From an uncultured Pseudomonadales bacterium (GTDB lineage Bacteria > Pseudomonadota > Gammaproteobacteria > Pseudomonadales > Pseudohongiellaceae): a stretch of 64,000 nt of DNA. The position numbers and the translations under genes were made by a program. Shown here piece by piece: positions 52,970 through 62,546 of the stretch. The first letter of the stretch is position 1. Each line of letters starts with the position of its first letter. The stretch spans positions 1,094,881-1,158,880 of the forward strand of contig CAMYOK010000002.1 in the NCBI GenBank assembly GCA_947259995.1, given 5' to 3'. The notes under the pieces are model-generated. The model ran no database searches. It had not been told where the DNA came from and saw only the letters and a program-made list of their open reading frames with translations.

Positions 52970-53508
52970 TCTTCCAGTAAAGATTCCTTGTGTGCCTCTT
53001 TGAGGTCGACATAAATTCCTGCGGTGTAAGGAAAATAGGCGATCTCCTGGGCACTCAGTTTGCGAATCTTCTTCACTGGCGAACCGACATAGAGATGCCC
53101 ACTTTCCAAAGTTTTCCCGGGGGGAACAAGGCTGCCCCCGCCCACGACAACTTCCGATTCAATCGTCACTCCGTCCATTACAATCGCGCCCATGCCGACT
53201 AATACACGGTCATGAATAGTGCAGCCATGCAGCATCACCTTGTGGCCTAGCGTTACCTCGTTGCCAATTTTAGTGGCGAACCCCCCGGGGTTTGTCGCGC
53301 CATCATGGGTAACATGGATAACCGTGCCATCTTGAACGCTGCACCGCTCGCCAATCGAAATGGTGTTCACGTCGCCTCGAATTACCGCAAATGGCCAAAC
53401 AGAGGAGTCCTTGCCGATACTGACCTTCCCTATGACAAGCGCCAATGGATCCAGGAATACACTGTTGTGAATATTGGGTGTTTGGCCGGCGAATTTTCGA
53501 ATAGGCAT
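52966..53508 (-). CDS. Gamma-class carbonic anhydrase-like hexapeptide protein
   Basis: A 180-residue left-handed beta-helix protein of the YrdA/PaaY type. Metal-binding His positions are visible in VIHVTHDG, EVTLGHKVMLHGC. Family members include weak or inactive carbonic anhydrases, so activity is not certain. It lies between aroE and prlC on the opposite strand. Confidence 0.87.
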   Translation of the reverse strand: MPIRKFAGQTPNIHNSVFLDPLALVIGKVSIGKDSSVWPFAVIRGDVNTISIGERCSVQDGTVIHVTHDGATNPGGFATKIGNEVTLGHKVMLHGCTIHDRVLVGMGAIVMDGVTIESEVVVGGGSLVPPGKTLESGHLYVGSPVKKIRKLSAQEIAYFPYTAGIYVDLKEAHKESLLED

Positions 53509-53642
53509 GATGGGTCTCGTTGGCTAAGTGGACTAGTTTGGTAATTTGGTCCTGCGTTGCAGTAGTATACAGACAGACAAGACGCTAAGAATATCCACAC
53601 CACATAAGTCGTGCGACCCTATTTGATCCGAAAGAGGCAAGA

Positions 53643-55694
53643 ATGAGCAACAACCCTTTACTCAAGTTTGATGAATTACCTGATTTTCCTAGCATCGCGG
53701 CAGAGCATATCGAGCCTGCTGTGACGCAAGTGCTCGCTCAGAACAAACAGGTGCTTGTGGGTTTAACGGCCGATGATGAGCTAAAACGAAACCCTCAATG
53801 GCAGACCTTGATGGCACCTCTTGAAGATATGGAGGACCGTTTAAGCAAGGTGTGGTCGACCGTGAGTCATCTCAACGCAGTGAACAACACGGCGCAAATC
53901 CGAGAGGCCTACAATAAATGCCAACCCCTCATCACTGCCTACTACACGGAGCTTGGGCAGAATCGGGCATTATTCGATCTGATCTCAGCACTCGATACCC
54001 AGGCTCCGGCGCAGAATTTGAGCTCGGCAAAACGCAAAGTATTGAAAGACTACCTCTTAGAGTTCCGTTTAGCTGGGGTAGATCTCGAGAACGAGAAAAA
54101 GAAAAATTTCGCGGAGTTGGAGGCAAAATTAAGCGATTTAAGCACAAAGTTCAGCAATAACGTGTTGGACTCCACGATGGCTTGGTCAAAACATATCGAG
54201 GATGTGGCACAACTTAGTGGGATGCCTGAAGCGAGTATCAATACGGCTGCTGAACTGGCGCAGAGCAAAGAGATGCAAGGGTACCTGCTTACCCTCGATG
54301 CGCCCTGCTATATCGCTGTGTCAACGAATGCAGATAACCGCGCATTGCGAGAAGAAATGTATACGGCGTACCAGACGCGAGCGTCGGATCAGGGCGGTCA
54401 TGACCCTAAGTTTGATAATGCTGCCATCATCGTCGAAATACTCGATTGTCGCGCACAATTAGCCCAATTGCTTGGCTATAACAATTACGCAGAGGTCTCG
54501 GTCGCTCGTAAAATGGCAAAGTCAGTGCAAAGAGTGAACGAGTTTCTAGAAGATCTCATCACCCTTGCGGTACCTGCTGCAAAAAGTGAGTTCGAAACGC
54601 TCAAGCAATACGCGTTGCAAGATCACGCAATGGACAGCTTAGAGGCTTGGGATGTGGCCTACTACAGTGAAAAACTGCGCAAAAGCAGCTTTGATATCTC
54701 CCAAGAAGAGCTGCGCCCCTATTTCCCATTGCCCAAGGTTCAAGAGGGCTTGTTTGCAATCGCCAGCAAAATCTACGGAATTGAGATAGTCGCGAACACC
54801 GAGATGAGCCGCTGGCACGAGCAGGTGCAAGCGTTTGATGTGTGTCGCGATGGCGCGCTGGTTGCGCGGTTCTTCTTCGATGTGTTTACCCGAGCAGGCA
54901 AACGTTCCGGCGCCTGGATGGCAGAGTGTCGATCTCGGCGTTTACTGGGTGCAGACGAGATTCAGACGCCTGTTGCCTATTTGGTCTGTAATTTCTCCAA
55001 GGGCAGCAAAGATGCGCCGGCGCTGTTGTCCCATAACGAGGTGACGACGCTATTCCATGAGTTTGGGCATGGATTGCATCATATGTTAACTAGCGAGATC
55101 GACCTGCGATGCTCGGGTATCAATGGTGTGGCGTGGGATGCGGTGGAGCTGCCAAGCCAGCTAATGGAAAACTGGTGCTGGGACAAGGAAGCAATCAGTC
55201 TGATTTCGGGTCACTATACCACTGGGGCACCGCTACCTGAGGCCATGCTGGAGAAACTGCTCTTAGCTAAAAACTTCCAATCGGGGATGAAAACGGTGCG
55301 CCAATTAGAGTTTGCTAGCTTCGATTTTAAGTTGCATCAACTAGCAGGACCATTCAGCGAATCGCTTGTAAATAAAACCATGGAAGGTGTGCGAGCACTT
55401 ACATCGGTGTATCCGGTGCCAGCGCTCAATCGCTTTCAGAATGGGTTTTCACACATCTTTGCCGGAGGGTACGCGGCAGGATACTACAGTTACAAATGGG
55501 CGGAAGTGTTATCTGCGGACGTGTTTTCAGTATTTGCAGAAACCGGTGTGTTCAACCAAGACACTGGGCAGAAATTCCTTAGTAGTGTTTTATCGAAGGG
55601 CGGGTCTGACGAACCCTTGGAGTTGTTTAAAAACTTTATGGGCCGCGAACCATCGCTCGATTCATTGCTACGCCAAGATGGCTTGTTGAAGTAA
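53643..55694 (+). CDS. prlC: Oligopeptidase A
   Basis: A 683-residue M3 zinc metallopeptidase that degrades peptides and signal peptides in the cytoplasm. The zinc site is LFHEFGHGLHHML, with the downstream Glu in AVELPSQLMENW. The N-terminal NPLLKFDELPDFPSI is family-typical. Confidence 0.95.
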   Translation: MSNNPLLKFDELPDFPSIAAEHIEPAVTQVLAQNKQVLVGLTADDELKRNPQWQTLMAPLEDMEDRLSKVWSTVSHLNAVNNTAQIREAYNKCQPLITAYYTELGQNRALFDLISALDTQAPAQNLSSAKRKVLKDYLLEFRLAGVDLENEKKKNFAELEAKLSDLSTKFSNNVLDSTMAWSKHIEDVAQLSGMPEASINTAAELAQSKEMQGYLLTLDAPCYIAVSTNADNRALREEMYTAYQTRASDQGGHDPKFDNAAIIVEILDCRAQLAQLLGYNNYAEVSVARKMAKSVQRVNEFLEDLITLAVPAAKSEFETLKQYALQDHAMDSLEAWDVAYYSEKLRKSSFDISQEELRPYFPLPKVQEGLFAIASKIYGIEIVANTEMSRWHEQVQAFDVCRDGALVARFFFDVFTRAGKRSGAWMAECRSRRLLGADEIQTPVAYLVCNFSKGSKDAPALLSHNEVTTLFHEFGHGLHHMLTSEIDLRCSGINGVAWDAVELPSQLMENWCWDKEAISLISGHYTTGAPLPEAMLEKLLLAKNFQSGMKTVRQLEFASFDFKLHQLAGPFSESLVNKTMEGVRALTSVYPVPALNRFQNGFSHIFAGGYAAGYYSYKWAEVLSADVFSVFAETGVFNQDTGQKFLSSVLSKGGSDEPLELFKNFMGREPSLDSLLRQDGLLK

Positions 55695-55705
55695 GTCAAT
55701 AAAAG

Positions 55706-55745
55706 GCCGGATGATGACAACTTGTTGGCATTACCGGCGCTTTTT
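55706..55745 (+). terminator. Probable prlC terminator
   Basis: GCCGG (55706-55710) pairs with CCGGC (55734-55738) around a loop with some internal pairing, followed by GC and TTTTT (55741-55745). It begins 12 bases after the prlC stop. Confidence 0.55.
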
Positions 55746-55791
55746 GGAGACTTTTCGGTTATTGTAGGATGGTATTTTTAAAAGAGATTTT

Positions 55792-55799
55792 GCTATAAT
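55792..55799 (+). promoter_or_regulatory. Extended -10 promoter of the cox operon
   Basis: GCTATAAT preceded by T gives TGCTATAAT, a perfect extended -10 (TGn-TATAAT from 55791). The -35 region (GGTATT) is poor. Transcription would begin near 55806, leaving a leader of about 260 bases before coxB. Confidence 0.6.
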
Positions 55800-55805
55800 C
55801 CCCGC

Positions 55806-56066
55806 GCTTTTATTGCGCCCGCGTGATTTTGAAGGGATTTTTATTTTCTCCTTGGCCATTTCCAAGGGTAGGATGCCTTCGCTGTATGCGGTTTGGGGTT
55901 GTTTGTCCTGTCATATAAATCCACACAGATGGACGCAGGGTCTTAGAGTTTTAGGCCCTCAGGTTTCAATCAGATCATCGCTGTAATTTAAGCCGAAGGC
56001 CTCAGTACAAAGAGGCCACAACAAAAAATATTAACTCAGCCTATTCAATCTATGGAGACACGGCGA
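55806..56066 (+). other. Long structured 5' leader of the cox operon
   Basis: This stretch has no gene. It holds two clear hairpins: CCTTGG/CCAAGG (55850-55855 with 55862-55867) and GGCCTC/GAGGCC (55998-56003 with 56012-56017). Neither is followed by a T run. It may be a regulatory leader; no known riboswitch is recognised. Confidence 0.4.
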
Positions 56067-57218
56067 ATGTTGCCTAAAGCAAAGCTGTGGTTAGCACTGA
56101 CAATTGCTGCATTGACTACAATGCTCAGTACTAGCCTCCAGGCCGCCTGGGACTTAAATATGCCCCAAGGCGTAACCCAAATCAGTCGCGAGACATATGA
56201 TCTGCATATGCAAATCCTGTGGTGGTGTGTAGCCATCGGGGTTGTAGTATTCGGTGTTATGCTCTGGTCAATCATCAATCACCGCAAATCCAAAGGTGCG
56301 GTGCCTGCTACTTTCCATGAAAGTACTAAGGTCGAGATTGTATGGACCGTCATCCCTTTCGTTATTCTAATTTTGATGGCGATTCCAGCAACACGCGTTT
56401 TAACAGAGGCTTATGATGCTTCTGAGTCTGAGTTAGACATTCAGATTACGGGATACCAATGGCGCTGGGAGTATCGTTACTTACGCGATGATATGAATGA
56501 AGAGGAAGTTAGCTTCTTCAGTAACATGTCGACATCGCGTGAAGAGATCAACAACCAATTGCCAAAGCAAGAAACTTATTTGTTGGATGTTGATAACCCC
56601 CTTGTTATTCCTATCAACAAAAAAGTCCGCTTCCTGCTTACTTCAAATGATGTGATTCACGCTTGGTGGGTACCTGATTTCGCGGTGAAGAAAGATGCGA
56701 TCCCTGGTTTCATCAATGAGATGTGGACGATTGTTGAAGAGCCCGGTGTATATCGTGGTCAATGTGCGGAGCTTTGCGGTATCGATCATGGCTTTATGCC
56801 AATCGTAGTTCACGCACTACCACAAGACGAATATGACGCTTGGTATGCAGGCCAGCAAGAACAAGCTGCCGCAACACGTGCCGCTGCAAACAATACCATC
56901 ACAATGGATGCAGCTCTGGCGCAAGGCGAAGAGATCTACAACCGTACTTGTGTGGCATGTCACCAAGCTGGCGGTACTGGTCTAGCCCCTGCATTCCCGG
57001 CACTAGCAGGTAGCAGCGTAGTGACTGGCGACCTAACTGAGAATCTTCAGTTGGTTCTAAACGGTGTACCTGGTACTGCGATGGCGGCCTATAACCGCAT
57101 GCTAAACCCAGTTGAGTTAGCATCAGTCGTGACTTACATCAGAAACTCCTTCGGCAACAGCACAGGTGATCTTGTGCAACCAGCCGACGTTAACGCACTA
57201 TTACAAGAAGCACAGTAG
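56067..57218 (+). CDS. coxB: Cytochrome c oxidase subunit II with fused cytochrome c domain
   Basis: CoxB (383 aa from ATG 56067) takes electrons through CuA. A signal peptide (1-26), two membrane helices (about 45-70 and 90-110), then the CuA site with His198, Cys233, Glu235, Cys237, His241 and Met244. The C-terminal part is a cytochrome c domain with CVACH at 295-299 and likely axial Met339, so the enzyme is caa3-like. ATG 56067 has GGAG upstream and gives a normal signal peptide; ATG 56052 lacks an RBS. Confidence 0.96.
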   Translation: MLPKAKLWLALTIAALTTMLSTSLQAAWDLNMPQGVTQISRETYDLHMQILWWCVAIGVVVFGVMLWSIINHRKSKGAVPATFHESTKVEIVWTVIPFVILILMAIPATRVLTEAYDASESELDIQITGYQWRWEYRYLRDDMNEEEVSFFSNMSTSREEINNQLPKQETYLLDVDNPLVIPINKKVRFLLTSNDVIHAWWVPDFAVKKDAIPGFINEMWTIVEEPGVYRGQCAELCGIDHGFMPIVVHALPQDEYDAWYAGQQEQAAATRAAANNTITMDAALAQGEEIYNRTCVACHQAGGTGLAPAFPALAGSSVVTGDLTENLQLVLNGVPGTAMAAYNRMLNPVELASVVTYIRNSFGNSTGDLVQPADVNALLQEAQ

Positions 57219-57233
57219 AGGACAGTAGACACA

Positions 57234-58820
57234 ATGAGCGCAGCACACGACGATCATCATCACGGTCCAGCGAAGGGAATATCGCGATGGTTGTTTACTA
57301 CCAACCATAAAGATATTGGCAGCCTTTACCTGTGGTTCAGTTTTGCCATGTTCCTCCTTGGCGGTACATTCGCCATGGTTATCCGCGCGGAATTATTCCA
57401 GCCTGGATTACAGTTAGTTGACCCTAACTTCTTCAATCAGATGACCACCATGCACGGTTTGATCATGGTGTTCGGGGCAGTAATGCCTGCATTCGTTGGT
57501 TTGGCCAACTGGATGATCCCGATGATGATCGGTGCTCCAGATATGGCATTGCCACGCATGAACAACTGGAGTTTCTGGATTCTTCCTTTCGCATTCGCGA
57601 TGCTTTCATCAACATTGTTGATGGAGTCTGGAGCACCAAACTTTGGTTGGACATTCTATGCCCCGCTATCGACAACCTATGCGCCGAGTTCGGTGACATT
57701 CTTCATCTTTGCAGTCCATATTATGGGGGCTTCCTCCATCATGGGTGCGATTAATATTATCGCCACTGTATTGAATATGCGTGCCCCAGGCATGACGCTA
57801 ATGAAGATGCCTCTGTTCGTTTGGACTTGGTTAATCACTGCCTATCTATTGATTGCAGTGATGCCGGTTCTGGCCGGTGCGGTCACCATGATGCTATTCG
57901 ATATTCACTTCGGCACTAGCTTCTTCAACGCCGCTGGTGGCGGTGACCCAGTATTGTTCCAGCACGTATTCTGGTTCTTCGGTCACCCAGAAGTGTACAT
58001 CATGATCCTGCCAGCTTTTGGTGTGGTCTCGGCGATTATCCCAACCTTCGCAAGAAAGCGTCTGTTCGGTTATGACTCAATGGTTTACGCCACAGCATCT
58101 ATCGCATTCTTGTCGTTCATCGTATGGGCTCACCATATGTTCACGGTGGGTATGCCAATCGCTGGTGAACTGTTCTTCATGTACGCCACGATGCTGATTG
58201 CTGTACCAACGGGTGTAAAAGTCTTTAACTGGGTTGCGACAATGTTCCGCGGCTCTATGACTTTTGAAACACCAATGTTGTTCGCTATCGCGTTTGTTGT
58301 TCTGTTCACCATGGGTGGTTTCACTGGTTTGATGTTGGCAATCACGCCGGCTGACTTCCAATACCACGATACCTATTTCGTAGTGGCTCACTTCCACTAT
58401 GTATTGGTGCCAGGTGCAGTATTCTCGATTATGGCTGCTGCTTATTACTGGCTGCCTAAGTGGACTGGCTATATGTACGACGAAAGACTTGGCAAGTTGC
58501 ATTTCTGGTTGTCGTTTATTGGTGTGAACGTTTTGTTCTTCCCACAACATTTCCTAGGGCTAGCGGGTATGCCACGTCGTATTCCTGACTATGCGTTGCA
58601 GTTTGCTGACTTCAACTGGATCTCTAGTATCGGTGGTTTCCTATTCGGTGCTTCGCAATTGATCTTGTTGTTTGTTGTAATCAAATGCATCAAAGGTGGC
58701 AAGAAAGCAACGGCACAGGTTTGGGAAGGCGCGCAAGGTCTTGAATGGACTGTTGCATCCCCTGCTCCTTACCACACGTTTGCAACACCACCTGATCCTA
58801 AATTGATTCACGATCAGTAA
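57234..58820 (+). CDS. coxA: Cytochrome c oxidase subunit I
   Basis: The 528-residue catalytic subunit of an A-type haem-copper oxidase. Ligands: low-spin haem His74 and His388, CuB His251, His300, His301, and haem a3 His386. The cross-linked Tyr255 and D-channel Glu253 lie in [11 protein letters not shown], and the K-channel Lys is in PTGVKVFNW (about 329). About twelve membrane helices. Confidence 0.98.
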   Translation: MSAAHDDHHHGPAKGISRWLFTTNHKDIGSLYLWFSFAMFLLGGTFAMVIRAELFQPGLQLVDPNFFNQMTTMHGLIMVFGAVMPAFVGLANWMIPMMIGAPDMALPRMNNWSFWILPFAFAMLSSTLLMESGAPNFGWTFYAPLSTTYAPSSVTFFIFAVHIMGASSIMGAINIIATVLNMRAPGMTLMKMPLFVWTWLITAYLLIAVMPVLAGAVTMMLFDIHFGTSFFNAAGGGDPVLFQHVFWFFGHPEVYIMILPAFGVVSAIIPTFARKRLFGYDSMVYATASIAFLSFIVWAHHMFTVGMPIAGELFFMYATMLIAVPTGVKVFNWVATMFRGSMTFETPMLFAIAFVVLFTMGGFTGLMLAITPADFQYHDTYFVVAHFHYVLVPGAVFSIMAAAYYWLPKWTGYMYDERLGKLHFWLSFIGVNVLFFPQHFLGLAGMPRRIPDYALQFADFNWISSIGGFLFGASQLILLFVVIKCIKGGKKATAQVWEGAQGLEWTVASPAPYHTFATPPDPKLIHDQ

Positions 58821-58834
58821 TTAAGAGAGGCACC

Positions 58835-59404
58835 ATGAAGCAAGCTAAACAGAATAGTACTAAACGCTTAGTGACACGTTTGTTGTTTACGGTAGTTGGC
58901 ATGTTCGGGTTTGGTTTTGCGATGGTGCCGCTCTATGACGTGATCTGCGATATCACCGGTTTGAATGGTAAAACGGGCGAACAGGTTGTTGCCACACAGC
59001 CAAATGAAAACGCACCGCTTAGTGATCGACAGATCACTGTGCAGTTTTTATCGCAGAATGCAGCGGGTATGGACTGGAAATTTTCAGCCAATGAAGCCCA
59101 AGTTAAGGTAAAGCCGGGTGAGGTAAAGGTCGTCAGTTACCATGCAGCCAACCCCAATAGCTATGCAATGATTGGACAAGCTATTCCAAGTGTTGCACCG
59201 AACGAAGCTGCACAGTATTTGAAAAAATTGGAATGTTTCTGCTTTCAAGAACAGCCATTAGAGGCTGGAGAAACAGTTGATATGGGAATCAGATTTTTTA
59301 TTGATGAATCTATTCCTGAGCACATAACTAAACTAACCCTATCTTACTCTTTGTTCGATATTACAAAGAGTTCGTCGTCAGCTACTAAAGTGACACAAAG
59401 ATAG
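58835..59404 (+). CDS. ctaG: Cytochrome c oxidase assembly protein CtaG (Cox11)
   Basis: CtaG (189 aa) delivers copper to the CuB site. One membrane helix (about 14-32) anchors a periplasmic domain with the copper motif ECFCFQEQ (Cys134, Cys136) and a further Cys38. It lies between coxA and coxC, as in Pseudomonas. Confidence 0.95.
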   Translation: MKQAKQNSTKRLVTRLLFTVVGMFGFGFAMVPLYDVICDITGLNGKTGEQVVATQPNENAPLSDRQITVQFLSQNAAGMDWKFSANEAQVKVKPGEVKVVSYHAANPNSYAMIGQAIPSVAPNEAAQYLKKLECFCFQEQPLEAGETVDMGIRFFIDESIPEHITKLTLSYSLFDITKSSSSATKVTQR

Positions 59405-59439
59405 TCGTGACCGAATTGATCACCATTGGAGATTGAAAG

Positions 59440-60366
59440 ATGGCCAGCGTAGGCTCCCACGAAAATTATTACGTACCCGAACAGACCAAATTACCGTTCT
59501 TCGCGTCTATTGGTTTGGTGTTTATGGTCTATGGTTTAGGCGCTGCCCTAAACGATATGAAAGCCGCAGAAAGTGCTACTGCTTCAACATGGATCTCGTT
59601 GTTCGGTTTTACTCTTCTATCGTTCATTATTTTCCAATGGTTTAGTACAGTAATTCGCGAAAACCATGCTGGGATGAACAGCGATCAGCTAAAACGTTCC
59701 TACGTTTGGGGGATGGCTTGGTTCATCTTCTCTGAAGTGATGTTCTTCGCAGCATTCTTTGGTGCTTTGTACTATGTCAGGAACTTCGCAGTACCTTGGC
59801 TTGGTGGTGAAGGTGATAAAGGTATTTCAGGTGATATGCTTTGGCCGCAGTTTGCAGCGGTTTGGCCTGTCATAGAAAACCCCAATGACGCGCTCTTTAC
59901 TAACCCTCACGAGGCATTGAATGTTCATGAGTGGTCGATTGCGTTCTTCGCGAAATTTTTACCATTTTGGAACACATTGATTCTTATCACTTCGAGTGTG
60001 ACTGTGCATTTTGCACACACAGCGTTGAAAGCCGAGAATCGTAAGGGACTTATCCAGTGGCTGGCAGTAACAGTAGCGCTAGGGGTTATCTTCCTATTCC
60101 TACAAGCATTCGAGTATATCGAAGCCTATGGTCACTATGGTCTAACCTTAGATTCAGGTATTTACGGTTCAACATTCTTCTTGTTGACTGGTTTCCACGG
60201 CTTCCACGTAACCTTAGGGACATTTATTCTTGCGGTGATGTTGGTGCGTGCAATTAAAGGCCATTTCAAACCAGATGATCACTTCGGGTTCGAAGCTGCT
60301 TCTTGGTATTGGCACTTTGTTGACGTCGTATGGGTCGGACTATTTATCTTCGTATACCTAATATAA
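59440..60366 (+). CDS. coxC: Cytochrome c oxidase subunit III
   Basis: A 308-residue subunit III with seven membrane helices. Typical blocks are WGMAWFIFSEVMFFAAFFGAL early on and the C-terminal ASWYWHFVDVVWVGLFIFVY. It stabilises the oxidase core. RBS GGAG precedes the ATG. Confidence 0.97.
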   Translation: MASVGSHENYYVPEQTKLPFFASIGLVFMVYGLGAALNDMKAAESATASTWISLFGFTLLSFIIFQWFSTVIRENHAGMNSDQLKRSYVWGMAWFIFSEVMFFAAFFGALYYVRNFAVPWLGGEGDKGISGDMLWPQFAAVWPVIENPNDALFTNPHEALNVHEWSIAFFAKFLPFWNTLILITSSVTVHFAHTALKAENRKGLIQWLAVTVALGVIFLFLQAFEYIEAYGHYGLTLDSGIYGSTFFLLTGFHGFHVTLGTFILAVMLVRAIKGHFKPDDHFGFEAASWYWHFVDVVWVGLFIFVYLI

Positions 60367-60382
60367 GGCGTACATCGTTAAG

Positions 60383-60420
60383 TCGTTGCACGAGAGAATA
60401 TTGATTCTCGCGTGCAACGA
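60383..60420. terminator. Long hairpin between coxC and the DUF2909 gene
   Basis: The arms 60383-60399 and 60404-60420 pair over 17 positions with one mismatch and a 4-base loop (outer arm TCGTTGCACG). It lies between converging genes and has no T run. It may end or protect both messages. Confidence 0.6.
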
Positions 60421-60430
60421 ACGCCCTGCC

Positions 60431-60640
60431 CTACTGTAACCAAGGCGCATTCAAAGCCAACTCACCTGTTGTTAAGCCGTAGAAGACGCAAGCGATTAAA
60501 AGCACTGCTAACGTCACACGAACACCTAGCGCATAAAGCACGCGTTTAGACCTGCCTTTGTCTTTATAAAAAAATACAAAACCAAATACGAGACTAATTA
60601 GGATTCCTATGAGTAATAGGACAATGATGGTCTTAAGCAT
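60431..60640 (-). CDS. DUF2909 twin-transmembrane protein
   Basis: A 69-residue protein with two membrane helices (about 3-22 and 38-58) joined by a basic loop (KDKGRSKR). This small protein is conserved beside coxC and SURF1 in Pseudomonas-type oxidase clusters; a role in oxidase assembly is plausible but unproven. ATG 60640 has AGGAA upstream; the longer frame to 60685 is unlikely. It is on the opposite strand to its neighbours. Confidence 0.85.
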   Translation of the reverse strand: MLKTIIVLLLIGILISLVFGFVFFYKDKGRSKRVLYALGVRVTLAVLLIACVFYGLTTGELALNAPWLQ

Positions 60641-60735
60641 GGTAATTCCTAGTATTGAAAACACGCCCCATGATAGCAAACCCACTTAGATGCAGCATAA
60701 TGTTCCTCTGTTGTTAAAAAGGTGTAGAAAGTACG

Positions 60736-61458
60736 ATGTTCAAGCCCGGCTGGAAAATGACATTGTTTACTGTGTTGCTAAGCCCCCTGCTTTTCAGTTT
60801 AGGGCAATGGCAACTCGAGCGTGAACAAGAAAAAATCCAATTGCAGAGTGAGTTTGATAATCGGGCTTTAGCGGCAGAGATCAATATCGATGAGGTCGAG
60901 CGGACTCGAGAAGATCTCGCATTTTTAAAGGTAAAGGCGCGCGGCGAATTTCAAAATGAGCAGATATTTTTGCTCGACAATAAGATTTATGAAGGGCGAG
61001 TGGGTTATGAACTAATAAACCCATTTTTAACTACGAACGGAACAATATTGCTCATCAATCGTGGATGGATCGCGCTGGGCGAAAGTAGAGAGCAGTTGCC
61101 GGAAGTAAATTTGCTCGAAGCTTCGGTTGAGATACAAGGAACTATTTACGTCCCGCTTGAAGAGCCGTTCTTGTTAAGTAGTATTGAAGAAACTCAGCAT
61201 GCTTCCGGTCCTATTGTGATTCAAAGTATTGATATCGAGTTTTTACAGGAGCAGCTAGAGAAAGAAGTATTCCCTTACACTATAAGGTTAGCTTCAGGCA
61301 GCCCAGGGCTAGAACAAGCGAATTGGCAAACCGTGAACATGGCACCCGAGAAACATCGTGGCTACGCGGTGCAATGGTTTGCGATGTTGTTTGCCTTAAT
61401 CGCAATGTACATTTATTTTGGGTTCAAGAACCCTCGCTTACACAGAGACAGAGAATAG
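60736..61458 (+). CDS. SURF1 family oxidase assembly protein
   Basis: A 240-residue SURF1 protein (Shy1-like) that helps insert haem a into subunit I. Two membrane helices flank a periplasmic domain: N-terminal about 8-24 and C-terminal about 210-228 (YAVQWFAMLFALIAMYIYFG). The LGQWQLERE and INRGWI motifs are family-typical. Confidence 0.92.
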   Translation: MFKPGWKMTLFTVLLSPLLFSLGQWQLEREQEKIQLQSEFDNRALAAEINIDEVERTREDLAFLKVKARGEFQNEQIFLLDNKIYEGRVGYELINPFLTTNGTILLINRGWIALGESREQLPEVNLLEASVEIQGTIYVPLEEPFLLSSIEETQHASGPIVIQSIDIEFLQEQLEKEVFPYTIRLASGSPGLEQANWQTVNMAPEKHRGYAVQWFAMLFALIAMYIYFGFKNPRLHRDRE

Positions 61459-61460
61459 AA

Positions 61461-62111
61461 ATGACTCCCGAATTGAAAAACAAACTAAAGCTTACGTTTT
61501 TGCTGTTGATTACTGCCCTACCGGTGACTTTGGCGACATTGTCATTTAACTCTGCCATAGACAGCGGTGCGATCAGCGCTACTTCGAATAAGGGCACTTT
61601 AATCTATCCGCCTGCAGACATCAGCGCTCTTGCGATGCAAGATACTGACAACAATCCAGTGTTTAAGAGTTTTGAAGAGGTGATTGCAGCCCTTCCAAAC
61701 GACGAAGAATATGAGATCCAACCATGGCTTATGGTGTACGTTAATGGCAAGCAGTGTGATGAATCCTGCGATGAACGTATCCATTATTTGCAACAATTGC
61801 ACATCGCTTTGGGTAAGAATATTCAACGAGTAAGACGCTACTATTTGAATGTCAGCGGCAATCCACTTAGCGCCGATACTGCAGAGCATTTCAGAGTAGA
61901 GTACCCGAGCATGGGTGTTGCACAGAGTGACCAAGACGTCATCACTGCAAACCTGGCAGAGGCTGGTGCCATGCTAGATTTTTCTCAACAGTCTTACGTT
62001 ATTCTTGTCGACCCTGTTGGCAATGTCATGATGTATTACACAGAGGAGCAAGAGGCAGAAGACATTATGGCTGACCTCGAAACCCTCCTTAAATACTCGA
62101 GTTTAGGGTAA
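61461..62111 (+). CDS. SCO-like thioredoxin-fold membrane protein
   Basis: A 216-residue protein with an N-terminal membrane anchor (about 10-28) and a periplasmic domain that looks SCO/thioredoxin-like: a strand WLMVYVNG, then Cys99 and Cys103 as CDESC (CX3C), and a C-terminal ILVDPVGNVMMYY strand pair. In copper-binding SCO proteins a His precedes the last strands; here that place appears to be Phe174 (LDFSQQS). It starts 2 bases after SURF1 and is equivalent in position to a hypothetical protein in Pseudomonas cox clusters. ATG 61461 is chosen; the frame extends upstream inside SURF1. Confidence 0.75.
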   Translation: MTPELKNKLKLTFLLLITALPVTLATLSFNSAIDSGAISATSNKGTLIYPPADISALAMQDTDNNPVFKSFEEVIAALPNDEEYEIQPWLMVYVNGKQCDESCDERIHYLQQLHIALGKNIQRVRRYYLNVSGNPLSADTAEHFRVEYPSMGVAQSDQDVITANLAEAGAMLDFSQQSYVILVDPVGNVMMYYTEEQEAEDIMADLETLLKYSSLG

Positions 62112-62149
62112 AAAAAAAGGCCGGTGCTTTTACACACCGGCCTTTTTTT
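62111..62149. terminator. Bidirectional terminator between the two oxidase clusters
   Basis: GGCCGGTG (62119-62126) and CACCGGCC (62135-62142) form a perfect 8-bp GC-rich stem flanked by A8 on the left and T7 on the right, so it can end transcription in both directions. Confidence 0.92.
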
Positions 62150-62159
62150 ACAGCTCTAA

Positions 62160-62534
62160 TTAATGCGCTTCTTCGTGGCCTCCTACGTGAGTCACCGGAA
62201 GCGGTTCAGCATTTGGATTAGCGCCAAAATAATCCACCCTCGCACCAAAGGTATAATCGCCTTCAATCGCCATAAAGCCAATTAAAAACAATAAAGCAAC
62301 TGGTGGGCCCAGTATCGTAAGCACCAACGCCATGCGTTCCCACATCACGTGCATGAAGATCGCAATGATAAATCCTGCCTTCAAAAACATGAATACTAGG
62401 ATTAGAGTCCAGCGTAAATACCCTTGAAAACCAATATAGTCGACAAGGTAACTCAGCGTACTCAGGACGAAGAGTAGTATCCATATTTTGAGGTATATCC
62501 CTAAGGGATGTTGTTGACCAGCTTCAGCCGACAT
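62160..62534 (-). CDS. Prokaryotic cytochrome oxidase subunit IV
   Basis: A 124-residue protein with three membrane helices (about 12-32, 38-60, 70-92), resembling COX4_pro/CyoD-type subunits: YLKIWILLFVLSTLSYLVDY and FKAGFIIAIFMHVMWER-like pattern (here LKAGFIIAIFMHVMWERM). It probably stabilises the second oxidase encoded upstream. It is the last gene of this cluster and starts 12 bases after a subunit III gene. Confidence 0.87.
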   Translation of the reverse strand: MSAEAGQQHPLGIYLKIWILLFVLSTLSYLVDYIGFQGYLRWTLILVFMFLKAGFIIAIFMHVMWERMALVLTILGPPVALLFLIGFMAIEGDYTFGARVDYFGANPNAEPLPVTHVGGHEEAH

Positions 62535-62546
62535 ACGCTCTTCTCC

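Noticed and set aside
58077..58550. A 157-codon minus-strand frame inside coxA.
   Set aside because: It lies wholly within the conserved subunit I gene and its low-complexity, His/Gln-rich translation matches nothing expected; it is a shadow frame.
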